NCBI RefSeq assembly: GCF_016097555.1
Contig: NC_054711.1
Span: 29,795,962 to 29,859,961 of the forward strand
DNA: 64,000 nucleotides
Reading direction: 5' to 3'
Origin: Gigantopelta aegis
Taxonomy: Eukaryota; Mollusca; Gastropoda; Neomphalida; Peltospiridae
Shown: positions 10,210 to 19,950 of the stretch, in pieces
Position numbering within the stretch: position 1 is the stretch's first letter
Layout of the letters: each line of letters opens with the position of its first letter
Made by a program: the position numbers and the translations under genes
Notes under the pieces: model-generated
The model's input: the letters and a program-made list of their open reading frames with translations, nothing else
What the model was told of the DNA's origin: nothing
Database searches by the model: none

Positions 10210-10397
10210 CTTCCGGTTTTTTCCGAAAGCTTACGGAAAAATATGCATAAATCATACTTTGATACTGATCGGTGTAATTTCTTCGTTTTAAGATAACTAC
10301 ACGCATTTTATTGTTATAAACTTATTTGTATATTATTTTTATATCATTTTGTTTTTAAAATGAGCTATAATGTGGTTACGTGTCATGTTTCCTTTAA

Positions 10398-11734
10398 CTG
10401 CTACTCCATGTTATCTACTGTCTGTAGTTCCGCTCCATCAAAGATTAACTGCTACTCCATGTTATCTACTGTCTGTTTAAACTTACTGTCTGTAGTTCCG
10501 CTCCATTACTGTCTGTAGTTCCGCTCCATCAAAGACTTAACTGCCACTCCATGTTATCTACTGTCTGTAGTCCCGCTCCATCAAAGACTTAACTGCCACT
10601 CCATGTTATCTACTGTCTGTTTAAACTTACTGTCTGTAGTTCCGCTCCATCAAAGACTTAACTGCCACTCCATGTTATCTACTGTCTGTTTAATCTTACT
10701 GTCTGTAGTTCCGCTCCATCAAAGACTTAACTGCCACTCCATGTTATCTACTGTCTGTTTAACGTTACTGTCTGTAGTTCCGCTCCATCAAAGACTTAAC
10801 TGCCACTCCATGTTATCTACTGTCTGTTTAAACTTACTGTCTGTAGTTCCGCTCCATCAAGGACTTAACTGCCACTCCATGTTATCTACTGTCTGTTTAA
10901 ACTTACTGTCTGTAGTTCCGCTCCATCAAGGACTTAACTGCCACTCCATGTTATCTACTGTCTGTTTAAACTTACTGTCTGTAGTTCCGCTCCATCAAGG
11001 ACTTAACTGCCACTCTATGTTATCTACTGTCTGTTTAAACTTACTGTCTGTAGTTCCGCTCCATCAAGGACTTAACTGCCACTCTATGTTATCTACTGTC
11101 TGTTTAAACTTACTGTCTGTAGTTCCGCTCCATCAAGGACTTAACTGCCACTCCATGTTATCTACTGTCTGTTTAAACTTACTGTCTGTAGTTCCGCTCC
11201 ATCAAGGACTTAACTGCCACTCCATGTTATCTACTGTCTGTTTAAACTTACTGTCTGTAGTTCCGCTCCATCAAGGACTTAACTGTCACTCCATGTTATC
11301 TACTGTCTGTTTAAACTTACTGTCTGTAGTTCCGCTCCATCAAGGACTTAACTGCCACTCTATGTTATCTACTGTCTGTTTAATCTTACTGTCTGTAGTT
11401 CTGCTCCATCAAAGACTTAACTGCCACTCCATGTTATCTACTGTCTGTAGTTCTGCTCCATCAAAGACGTAACTACCACTCCATGTTATCTACTGTCTGT
11501 TTAAACTTACTGTCTGTAGTTCCGCTCCATCAAAGACTTAACTGCCACTCCATGTTATCTACTGTCTGTTTAAACTTACTGTCTGTAGTTCCGCTCCATC
11601 AAGGACTTAACTGCCACTCCATGTTATCTACTGTCTGTTTAAACTTACTGTCTGTAGTTCCGCTCCATCAAGGACTTAACTGCCACTCCATGTTATCTAC
11701 TGTCTGTTTAAACTTACTGTCTGTAGTTCCGCTG
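10398..11734. repeat. 69-bp minisatellite, about 19 units
   Basis: The unit starts ttaactgccactccatgtta and runs to gctccatcaaggac, 69 bp in all. Some units lack a 17-bp piece lying between two actgtctg direct repeats, a typical slippage deletion. Because 69 is a multiple of three, one frame stays open for 289 codons with a 23-residue repeat; this is a length effect and not a protein I can support. The first unit is interrupted by the TTAA transposon to its left; its other half is at 7836-7851. Units with aaagac cluster at the edges and units with aaggac in the middle, showing local homogenisation. Confidence 0.95.
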
Positions 11735-12118
11735 TTTAACTGATTAATTTTCTTTCTGCAATATGACACCAAGACAGGATCTTCACGAACATCTGAAATC
11801 AACCAAGTGAATTCAATAACTTTAGATAATAAAGATATATAATATCCCAGGCATAGGTCCGTGGGAAGGTGCTGTAAATGCACCCCCACACCCCCACCCC
11901 ACTCTAAAATTTGGAATGCCCCCCAAAAAATCCAGAAGCTAGCAGCTTAATGAATGTACTTGTTTGTTTTCATCAAGAGAACACCTATTATCTTGGTTGG
12001 TCTGAAATTTTGGGTAATGTCATTTGAAAACGATTTTTATAATGAGATTAAAAAGAGTCTTGAGTCTGTAACAAATTACTATTAATTAATCATTATCTGT
12101 GACATCATGCTATTGTTA
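11735..12118. other. Non-coding intronic stretch
   Basis: Unique-looking AT-rich sequence with a C-rich spot near 11880 (cacccccacacccccacccc). No feature recognised. Confidence 0.4.
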
Positions 12119-12499
12119 CCGGCCTCGGTGGCGTCGTGGTTAGCCCATCAGTCTACAGGCTGGTAGGTACTGGGTTCGGATCCCAGTCGAGGCATGGGAT
12201 TTTTAATCCAGATACCGACTCCAAACCCTGAGTGAGTGCTCCGCAAGGCTCAATGGGTAGGTTGCACCGACCAGTGATCCATAACTGGTTCAACAAAGGC
12301 CATGGTTTGTGCTATCCTGCCTGTGGGAAGCGCAAATAAAAGATCCCTTGCTGCTAATCGGAAAGAGTAGCCCATGTAGTGGCGACAGCGGGTTTCCTCT
12401 CAAAATCTGTATGGTCCTTAACCATATGTCTGACACCATATAACCGTAAATAAAATGTGTTGAGTGCGTTGTTAAATAAATGATTTCTTTCTTTCTTTC
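12119..12499 (+). mobile_element. SINE, head A + tail 1, with a small internal deletion
   Basis: Sense copy with intact box A and box B (GGTTCGGATCCC). About 14 bases of the usual gtgtaaaccacttgcacc segment are missing near 12258. It ends in tail 1 with (TTTC)n. Confidence 0.9.
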
Positions 12500-12596
12500 A
12501 TTGAATGGACATGTAGAGATAGTAATGTATTTATGTAGAATACAACGTACATTGTCAGACTAAATCAGAAATCATACATTGTCATGTAGATCACAC

Positions 12597-12667
12597 ATTT
12601 AGCATCCAATAGCCGATGGTAAATAAATCCATGTGCTCTAGTGGTGTCGTTAAACAAAACAAACTTT
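12597..12667 (+). mobile_element. SINE tail 2 fragment
   Basis: Sense tail 2 only: catccaatagccgatggtaa, ATGTGCTCTAGTGGTGTCGT, taaacaaaacaaacttt. No head or body. Confidence 0.75.
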
Positions 12668-12959
12668 AATCACACATTTAGCACGTGTATCACACTTAAT
12701 GCCAGCCATCCACTGCTGAGAATTGACTAGTTCAGATTAGGTTAGTAAGGATCCTGTCTTTTATTTTATTAGTTTTGTAAATAGGTTTTTTTTTTACCAT
12801 TTTAACCAATATTTTAATTAAATAAAAAAAAAAAAGAGTAAATATTTTAAATGAATAATGAATTATGTTTGTAAAAAATAACTAACTCTTCATTACGGGG
12901 TACATGAATTATTTATCACAAATCCACACCTCCTCGTACATTCTTCACTAAACATGTAC

Positions 12960-14343
12960 CAGGGTTCCAGCTGGAAAATTTTCATTAATAGCCAAAGTTG
13001 AAGCCAAATGTTTACTTTTATAGCCACGATATAAATTTTATAGCCAAAAGAGCGGATTGAAAATTTTAATATTTATATTTGTGTAATTTATTCTCAAATT
13101 CATGTGGTGTATTTGTCCTAGTGAGCAATTTATTTGTAATTCTTTTCAGCTTTTCTTGAACTGCTTTTTAAATGACCCATTCAGATTGTTAACAAACTAT
13201 AATTATGAAATAAAAACAACCCGAGGTAAAGTGTATATGTTTAAATTTTATTTGTGTCAAAAAGCTATATTTACCTGTGATGGAACATCATATTTCTTGT
13301 ATACAAAAAAAAAAGTTTGTTTTATTTAACGACGCCACTAGAGCACATTGATTTTTAATCTTATCATCGGCTATTGGACGTCAAACATATGGTCATTCTG
13401 ACACTGTTTTTAGAGGAAACCCGCTGTCGCCACATAGGCTACTCTTTTTTACGACAGGCAGCAAGGGATCTTTTATTTGCGCTTCCCACAGGCAGGATAG
13501 CACAAACCATGGCCTTTGTTGAACCAGTTATGGATCACTGGTCGGTGCAAGTGGTTTACACCTACCCATTGAGCCTTGCGGAGCACTCACTCAGGGTTTG
13601 GAGTCGGTATCTGGATTAAAAATCCCATGCCTCGACTGGGATCCGAACCCAGTACCTACCAGCCTGTAGACCGATGGCCTGCCACGACGCCACCGAGGCC
13701 GGTCTCTTGTATACAAATCGCGATTCCGTTTGTACTTGGTTGGTCGCGGCATTGTGTTGTAATCACTGGCGGTCCCGCAACGCTCAGCGTCACCACGTGA
13801 TAACTGTGATTAAAGATTGCATTTGAACGAGCATTTGATTTACTAGAACAATGTTTTAAAATTAAACCTAAACAATGATACAAAATGCAAATTATCTTGG
13901 TAGATAAAACATCAGAACATAATTCGATGTGAAACTTAAATAAAAAATTGTGGACCCGCATATCTGGCGTTTTAATAGGTTATATCGAGCTTACGCAAAC
14001 TGAAATAAATATATTCATACGAATGAAGTACTCGATCGAACAGAGCCCTGTATGTAGATTTTATTCGTGAGGAATCGTTAACGATTTGAATGGTTCATGA
14101 TTCACTGCATCCACATTTTATTTTATTAAGGGCAAGGGTTCCGCGCGTATATATTTTTTGGAATGGCGGCGACATTAAATATATATATATATATATATTA
14201 GGAAAATAAGATAATCCGAATTTCGGGAAACATTGGTTGAAAAAAATAAAACGCCATTTTGTATCGCCTGATTGACCAGATTATAGCCAAATTTGTGATA
14301 ATTCGCCAATTGGCGACAATGGCAAACGGCAGCTGGAACCCTG
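12960..14343. mobile_element. hAT-like non-autonomous element, 15 nt from a splice donor
   Basis: The ends are CAGGGTTCCAGCTG and its exact inverse CAGCTGGAACCCTG. CAGGG-type ends are typical of hAT elements. No coding sequence is visible apart from a SINE (13308-13705) that inserted later. Internal tatagccaaa-type motifs occur near both ends. A clean 8-bp target duplication is not seen: the flanks read acatgtac and gtacatgt, which are inverse to each other. The right end sits 15 nt downstream of the donor of the exon at 14359-14473 (minus strand). Confidence 0.7.
13308..13705 (-). mobile_element. SINE, head A + tail 2
   Basis: Antisense copy with the A-type tRNA head but with tail 2 (TTAACGACGCCACTAGAGCA). 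The target duplication CTTGTATACAAA is seen at 13296-13307 and 13706-13717. It shares the specific body variant (ggtcattctgacactgtttt, tttacgacaggcagcaaggg) with the copy at 56815-57213, so both belong to one subfamily. Confidence 0.92.
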
Positions 14344-14358
14344 TGTACATGTACTTAC

Positions 14359-14473
14359 ATTTCTTCTGTGGTATTCTGTGAACGTCAGGTTTCTTTTTCT
14401 TGAGTTGTTCACACATTCTGTTGATAAATTCCTCCCTCTCTTCCTGGGCCTCCGCAGCAGTCAACTCGGCTTC
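14359..14473 (-). CDS. Internal exon, charged helical segment (minus-strand host gene)
   Basis: Acceptor (ttgccag) and donor (AAAT|gtaagt) enclose an open 115-nt exon encoding EAELTAAEAQEEREEFINR and MCEQLKKKKPDVHRIPQKK. It is highly charged and probably helical. It starts in phase 0, matching the phase 0 end of the exon at 15341. It leaves one base (T) for the next exon. The function is not recognised. Confidence 0.78.
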
Positions 14474-14511
14474 CTGGCAACAAATTATCAAGGGAGAACT
14501 TAAATTGTCTC

Positions 14512-14632
14512 TAAAGTTTGTTTTGATTAACGACACCATTGGAGAACATTAATTAATTACAAATGTAATCATCGGCTATTGGATGTCAAACATTTGGTAA
14601 TTTTGACATATACTGTAGTCTTAGAGAGGAAA
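14512..14632 (-). mobile_element. SINE tail 2 fragment
   Basis: Antisense tail 2 (GTTTTGATTAACGACACCAT, ATCATCGGCTATTGGATGTC), ending at the cttagagagg segment, where a second copy begins. Confidence 0.75.
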
Positions 14633-14637
14633 AAAAG

Positions 14638-14922
14638 AAGTTTTGTTTTGTTTAACGACATCACTAGAGCACATTGATTAATTAATCATCGGCTATTGGA
14701 TGTCAAACATTTGGTAATTTTGAAGTGTATTCTTAGAGAGGAAACCTGCTACATTTTTCCATTAGTAGCAAGGGATGTTTTATATGCACCATCCCACAGA
14801 CAGGATAGCACATACCACGGCCTTTGATATACCAATTGTGGTGCATTGACTGGAATGAGAAATAGCCCAATGAGCCCATATAACCATAAATAAAATGTGT
14901 TGAGTGCGTCGTTAAATAAACC
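14638..14922 (-). mobile_element. SINE, head-truncated B body + tail 2, joined to an inverted tail 1 piece
   Basis: 14638-14876 is antisense tail 2 plus body up to AAATAGCCCAATGAGCCC. At 14877 it switches to a sense tail 1 (ataaccataaataaaatgtg, tgagtgcgtcgttaaataaa). The fused inversion indicates a rearrangement or template switch between two SINE copies. Confidence 0.72.
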
Positions 14923-15340
14923 ACTTACTTCCTTTCCTATTATCTGTGAGGTTTATAACCATACATTGTATGTCCAATGCCATATAACCGTAATAAAAAT
15001 GTGCTGACATTGAATATTGAAAATCTGTGCGACCCATTTATTGGTTAAGCAGAAATAAATCTAGGTAACACATTTCCCTTTTGTGCAACCTGTTATATAC
15101 AAGTAAATAGTGTTCTCCAAATGTTGCTCGTAAAAAATTACGTTACGCAAAATTAAGATTTGTGTGAGCGACACGCGAAAGAAATGATTGTTCTCGCAAT
15201 TGCAGAGGCCTGGTTGAGTGTGTTGATAAATTAAACATTTCTTCTTTCCCTCACTAAAACACATGTCTTTACAGACGTACATGTATAAAGAAGATAACAA
15301 AAAAAAGAAGATAAAAAACCGAAGATAAAAAATAACTCAC

Positions 15341-15440
15341 TGATATTTCTCGAATGTCTTTTGTCCGTATCCTAAAGCTGTCCGTATAACTGTCAGATGG
15401 TTCAAATGTGTCATCATAACTGGATCTCGTTTCTACTGAC
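15341..15440 (-). CDS. Internal exon with a SYDDTFEPS motif (minus-strand host gene)
   Basis: Acceptor (ttctgttgtag) and donor (ATATCA|gtgagt) enclose an open 100-nt exon: SVETRSSYDDTFEPSDSYTD then SFRIRTKDIREIS. The first base completes an Arg codon begun by the exon ending at 16821, and the exon ends in phase 0. The SYDDTFEPS motif is a third version of SYSETFEPS and SYSDTFETS in the upstream exons. Similar short Y-S-x-x-F-E motifs recur in some ciliary and centrosomal proteins, by memory only. No family is assigned. Confidence 0.78.
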
Positions 15441-15525
15441 CTACAACAGAAAATAACACAAAATAAAAAGTGTCCTCATCACTGGTTCTCATTTCTACCG
15501 ACCTACAACAGAAAATAACACAATA
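15411..15525 (-). repeat. Tandem duplication covering an exon start and its acceptor
   Basis: 15411-15465 (exon start, acceptor and upstream intron) is repeated at 15471-15525 with a few substitutions. Both copies contain ctacaacagaaaataacaca, so there are two potential acceptors in series. The outer copy encodes about 30 nt of exon-like sequence and then runs into intron. Confidence 0.75.
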
Positions 15526-15589
15526 ACGAATACAGCAGTTTTTCGTGTTTGCCAAATTTAATCTCAATATCTTCAGGTATTTCAAAAAA

Positions 15590-15772
15590 AAAAAAAAAAA
15601 AAAAACCTGTCAGGAAAACAAATATTTATACCTCCTAAATTCAAGGGCCATAACTCTGTCAAAAATGGGTCTGTGATAGTACACGATAAAGCTATATTCA
15701 AAAGTTAAGCTCAATAACTCAAGGCATTGTGAAAATAAACATCTGAAAAACTATATGTGGGACAGACAGATG

Positions 15773-15803
<31 letters not shown>

Positions 15804-15830
15804 AGAAGGATGAAGATGAAAGCTATAGTC
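15590..15830 (-). repeat. Dispersed repeat with ACAG microsatellite
   Basis: Contains aattcaagggccataactct and gtcaaaaatggg, then tatgtgggacagacagatgg and (ACAG)n at 15775-15803. Inverted relatives lie at 35310-35480 and 36010-36290 (cttgaatttaggag, ttgacagttctggcccttga), so this is a multi-copy family that usually ends in a GACA/ACAG tract. Confidence 0.65.
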
Positions 15831-15918
15831 CCGTCATGTTGGACCCGTAAGAGACTAACAAGCAGGTAATGTGGTAATCTCCATTTTCCTCTCTGGTTTT
15901 AGAGTCAACATACCAACT

Positions 15919-15919
<1 letters not shown>

Positions 15920-15964
<45 letters not shown>

Positions 15965-16258
15965 GTTTGTTTTGTTTAATGACACCACTAGAGCAAATTG
16001 ATTTATTAATGATCGGCTATTGGATGTCAAACGTATGGTTATTTTGACACAGTCAACAGTAAATCTACTACATTTTTTCATTAGTAACAAGGGATCATTT
16101 ATATGCACCATCCCACAGACAGGATAGCACATACCACGGCCTTTGATATACCAGTTGTGGTGCAGTGGCTGGAACGAGAAATAGTCCTATGGGCCCACCA
16201 ATGGGGATCGATCCTAGACTGACCAAGCATCAAGTGAGCGCTTTACCTGCCGCAACGA
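15920..16258 (-). mobile_element. SINE, head B + tail 2, with a long poly-A/T end
   Basis: Antisense copy starting after a 38-base A-run (15922-15960). Tail 2, the ACCATCCCACAGACAGGATA body segment and the type B head are present. The head stops at gcgctttacc without its last bases. The A-run and the duplicated aactcaccaacttttgta-like flank (15905 and 16350) suggest a degenerate target duplication. Confidence 0.8.
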
Positions 16259-16394
16259 AGATGGAACCTATAGTCCCTCCGGTTGAGCTGGTAAGGGACC
16301 AACAACAGCTAGTGTGGCAATCTCTATTTTCCTCTTTGGTTTCAGAATCAACGTACCAAGTTTTGTAAAATTTCTTCTTTTAAAATAAAAAAAC

Positions 16395-16788
16395 GGCCTC
16401 GGTGGCGTTGTGGTTAGGCCATCGGTCAACAGGCTGGTAGGTACTGGGTTCGGATCCCAGTCGAGGCATGGGATTTTTAATCCAGATACCGACTCCAAAC
16501 CCTGAGTGAGTGCTCCGCAAGGCTCAATGGGTAGGTGTAAACCACTTGCACTGACCAGTGCTCCATAACTGGTTCAACAAAGGCCATGGTTTGTGCTATC
16601 CTGCCTGTGGGAAGTGCAAATAAAAGATCCCTTGCTGCTAATCGGAAAGAGTAGCCTATGTAGTGGCAACAGTGGGTTTCCTCTCAAACGCTGTGTGGTC
16701 CTTAACCATATGTCTGACGCCATATAACCGTAAATAAAATGTGTTGAGTGCGTCGTTAAATAAAATATTTGTTTCTTTCTTCTTCTTT
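16395..16788 (+). mobile_element. Full-length SINE, head A + tail 1
   Basis: Sense copy with box A (ggcgttgtggttaggcc), box B (GGTTCGGATCCC), the body and tail 1 ending in a TTC-rich tract. An AT-rich target duplication (TTTTAAAA followed by ata or gata) flanks it. It is intronic to the minus-strand gene and lies 33 bp beyond the exon at 16821. Confidence 0.9.
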
Positions 16789-16820
16789 TTTTTAAAAGAT
16801 ACACTCTGCAGATAGATCAC

Positions 16821-17118
16821 CTGTCAAAACTATAAATGTCTTCCTTCTGCAGACTTTGGGAGTCTTCGTAATCCGATTCTTCTCTCAGTGTTTCTAGCAT
16901 CCTCACTCGCATGGAACCCGTCGCGGCGGAGTGTGTGGCTGGGGTGTCGACCGTCGAGGGTTCGAACGTCTCCGAGTACGAATACTGGTCACTCGTCGTG
17001 TCCTGCGAGTCATCGACAAAGCTAAGCTCGCTGCGGTACGACTGCGTGTCGGAAAACGAAGAAGAGTCGCCATCGTCGTCAGTGTTTTCATGTTCTGTGT
17101 AACTCCCACAGCTATCAT
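16821..17118 (-). CDS. Internal exon, acidic Ser-rich region with SYSETFEPS motif (minus-strand host gene)
   Basis: A strong acceptor (ctttgtttcag) and donor (GACAG|gtgatc) enclose a 298-nt open exon. It encodes DDSCGSYTEHENTDDDGDSS, then SYRSELSFVDDSQDTTSDQ, YSYSETFEPSTVDTP, then ETLREESDYEDSQSLQKEDI. GC content is clearly higher than in the introns, which argues for constraint on codons. Phase: two bases complete a codon started by the single A left by the exon ending at 20639, and two bases (AG) are passed on to 15440. Long antisense ORFs across it are shadows. The region is probably disordered. Confidence 0.85.
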
Positions 17119-17143
17119 CTGAAACAAAGAAAGTTAAAAGTAA

Positions 17144-17578
17144 AAGTTTGTTTTGTTTAACGACACAACTAGAGCATGTTGATTTATTAATCATCGGCTA
17201 TTAGATGTCAAACATTTGATACATTTCACAGGTACATCTTGTTGGTGGGCTATTTTTTTTTCCAACCAGTGCACCACGACTAGTATATCAAAGGCTGTGG
17301 TATGTGTTATCCTGTCTGTGGGATGGTGCATATAAAAGATCCCTTAATTGCTACTAAATTACAAAAGAGAGGATTGAAACCTGTTACATTTTTCCATTAG
17401 TAGCAAGGGATCTTTTATATATGCACCATCCCAAAGACAGGATAGCACATACCACGGCCTGATATACCAGTCATGGTGCACTGGCTGGACAGAGAAATAG
17501 CCATGTGTCCACTGACAGGGATCGATTCCAGAGCGACTGCACATAAAGCAAGTGCTTTACCCGTGGCTACTCATCCCA
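17144..17578. mobile_element. Rearranged SINE composite (inverted pieces)
   Basis: 17144-17215 is antisense tail 2. 17245-17362 is a sense body piece (ccaaccagtgcaccacgact to aaaagatccctta). 17370-17578 is an antisense body and type B head. The last two form an inverted repeat centred near 17365, so the composite can fold back. Confidence 0.75.
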
Positions 17579-17866
17579 CCCCATTAGTAAACAATGTAAC
17601 AGGATGGAGATATGAGATTGTGAGTTTATTAAAACAGTTACTATAGTTACATGTATGTTTTGAGTTTTACATAATTAGCAAACATGGTTAGCAGATGAAT
17701 AGGCAAGATTGTGACATTATTATTATACATACTGAATGTGAGATCTTTATTGTACTTAAATGATGAAAAGGTGTAACTGTGGCTTAAAATAAATATACTC
17801 AACAAAATGTATTTAAACAACAATTTAGAGAGAATAAAATATAAGTATTTCTTATGGCCCAATGTA

Positions 17867-18190
17867 TTAACAAAGAAAGAAATGTTTTATTTTACGACAC
17901 ACTCAAAATATTTTATTTACGGTTATATGGCATCAGATATATGGTTAAGAACCAGACAGATAATGAGATAGGAAACCTGCTGTTTCCACTTCATGGGCTA
18001 CGTTTTTTGATTACCAGCAAGAGATCTTTTATATGCACCATCCCACAGACAGGGCAGTACATACCACATCCTTTGATATACCAGTCGTGGTGCACTGGCT
18101 GGAACGAGAAATAGCCCAATGGGCCCACCGACAGGGATCGATCCCAGACCAACCACACATTGAGCGAGCACTGTACCACTGTCCCGCCCC
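17867..18190 (-). mobile_element. SINE, head B + tail 1
   Basis: Antisense: (GAAA) tail and TTTATTTACGGTTATATGGC at the left, type B head (minus strand ggtacagtgctcgctcaatg, box B tgggatcgatccc) at the right. It combines the B head with tail 1. A C-tract of about 15 bases follows at 18190-18209. Confidence 0.88.
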
Positions 18191-18625
18191 CTCCCCCCCC
18201 CCCCCCCCATGCATTAACAAATGCTAGCCAAATTCGCAGTTTTGTAGTTTTCATAAATATATGAAAAACTCATTGTGTGCATCTGAGTAGTTAATAGTCT
18301 AAAACTCCTTAAACAGTTAAGAAAAGAATTTTCTTAAGTTTCTATAATGCTTTCTTGATTGCTAGCTACGGCAGTGATGACAAATTAAACCTTGTAACTG
18401 GAAAATATCAAATGCATGCCACTGTAAAAACATATCATCATTGCTTTGGCTATGATTTGTGAGAATTTAAAGACTTTCAAAGACATAAAAAAAAAAAAAA
18501 AAAAATTCAAAGATTTTCAAGGAATATAGACCGCTACGAACCCTGGATACTGGCCCTTAATTAATGTTGTCGAGTATACAGGCTATTTTCACAAAAAGGG
18601 GCAAATAATGGTCAAGACATTGCAG

Positions 18626-18753
18626 GGCCCATGCTTACAAAACTTAAAGTCTCGACTTGAGTAAAGTCCAGACTTTAACGTAATGCTATTTGAATGGCGT
18701 TAAAGTCTGGACTTTATTAAAGTCTAGACTTTAAGGTTTATAAGCATGGGGCC
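18626..18753. repeat. Palindromic MITE with GGCCCATGCTTA ends
   Basis: The left end GGCCCATGCTTA and right end TAAGCATGGGGCC are inverse. Nearly the whole 128 bp folds on itself through repeated aaagtc(t/c)(a/g)gactt units. Confidence 0.82.
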
Positions 18754-19552
18754 AGGTCCAATATATTTTCCATGAAACAACATGCATATAATGTAAATAA
18801 ACAGGGATGCAAATAAAAAGCATCATCACTTGATGCACTGGATATGATATTTGACCATGTGTATGCATTAGAAAAGCTTGTTCACAGTTGTTAAAAATTA
18901 TAAACCCAAAATGTCCACTCCGTTTTTGTGTACAAATTAGCACATGGAATCGTAAAACTCCCTAAAATACTAGGTGTTTGCCTTTAAACTGCAAAATGTA
19001 AGTAAACCACTCACAAATACATAAGTTTCGTAAATTTCAATTTAAAATATTAAAATAAAATTACACTGTATACAATAAGTTGCACCTTTAAAAAAAAATT
19101 ATTATTGTCTTTACCATTATATTATCTACAAAAAGGACCAAAATTTTTATTAATTTAAAAGTTATCCACCAGATGGCACTGTCACATCTAGGTCAAGCTT
19201 AGATTAACATGTACATGTAGGTACATGAATACTAGCTGGGTATCTTTATAGGCAAGTTATTTTTAATTGTTAAAACACTTTTTTCAATGTCTGTCTTTAC
19301 CGTTTAATAAAGTATCCTGGAAGCACGAGAAATCCATCATTTATATTTTCTCATTCAGTGAATCTGTTTTTAAAAAAACAATTTGCATGATTGCATTACT
19401 GAATTAAGTACAATGTTGCATTACTGAAGTACAATGTTGCAGATAGCACAAATACCATGACATGTCATGTGTCTTATTTACAGTTATAATTTTTGTCTAT
19501 GCTGAATAATGGAAAAGACAGATTTGACACTTTTTCACATGCAACTGCAAGT

Positions 19553-19950
19553 CTTCTAGATTATGGTAGCCCCACTCCCATGACTAGTGCTATTTAGTGT
19601 TGGGCTAGTAAATAACTACTATTGCCATGCCAGACAGGGCTTCTAGATTATGGTAGCCCCACTCCCATGACTAGTGCTATTTAGTGTTGGGCTAGTAAAT
19701 AACTACTATTGCCATGCCCGACAGGGCTTCTAGATTATGGTAGCCCCACTCCCATGACTAGTGCTATTTAGTGTTGGACTAGTAAGTAACTACTATTGCT
19801 AGTAAAAAAGAAATAAGTCAAATGTTGCAGTTACGTCTATTTTGTAAATATGAATAGCCTGCCCCTACCCCCACCCCCAATGTTAGTGTTTTTCAGCTCT
19901 GTCTCGATCCGTCTTTAGATGACATACCTGATTATTACTATTATTTAGTA
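19553..19950. repeat. 87-bp unit in three tandem copies plus unique flank
   Basis: Units start at 19553, 19640 and 19727 (cttctagattatggtagccc) and differ by only a few bases, so the triplication is recent. The flanking part up to 19950 (cagttacgtctattttgtaa, cccccaatgttagtg) is shared in reverse with 9061-9245. Confidence 0.88.

Larger units (their letters stand above)
7852..10397. mobile_element. TTAA-flanked DNA transposon with two convergent genes (Kolobok-like candidate)
   Basis: The left end is TTAA then AGGAAACATGTCACGTAAACC; the right end inverted is TTAA then AGGAAACATGACACGTAACC. Removing 7856-10393 plus one TTAA restores a normal junction of the 69-bp minisatellite (ccatcaaagac-TTAA-ctgctactcc), which proves the boundaries. 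Inside, a gene start on the plus strand (8138) and one on the minus strand (10134) point at each other. The latter codes for a THAP zinc finger. TTAA targets together with THAP domains are known for Kolobok transposases. The centre contains a 200-base gap and a repeat shared with 19.5 kb, so the element is incomplete or decayed. Confidence 0.82.

Noticed and set aside
10603..11743. Long ORFs of 289 and 86 codons with a 23-residue repeat
   Set aside because: They come from the 69-bp minisatellite, whose unit is divisible by three. The repeat peptide has no recognisable features, and frame breaks follow the 17-bp unit deletions.
16911..17122. Plus-strand and second-frame ORFs across the host exon at 16821-17118
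   Set aside because: Shadows of the minus-strand exon, whose splice sites and phase support the other frame.
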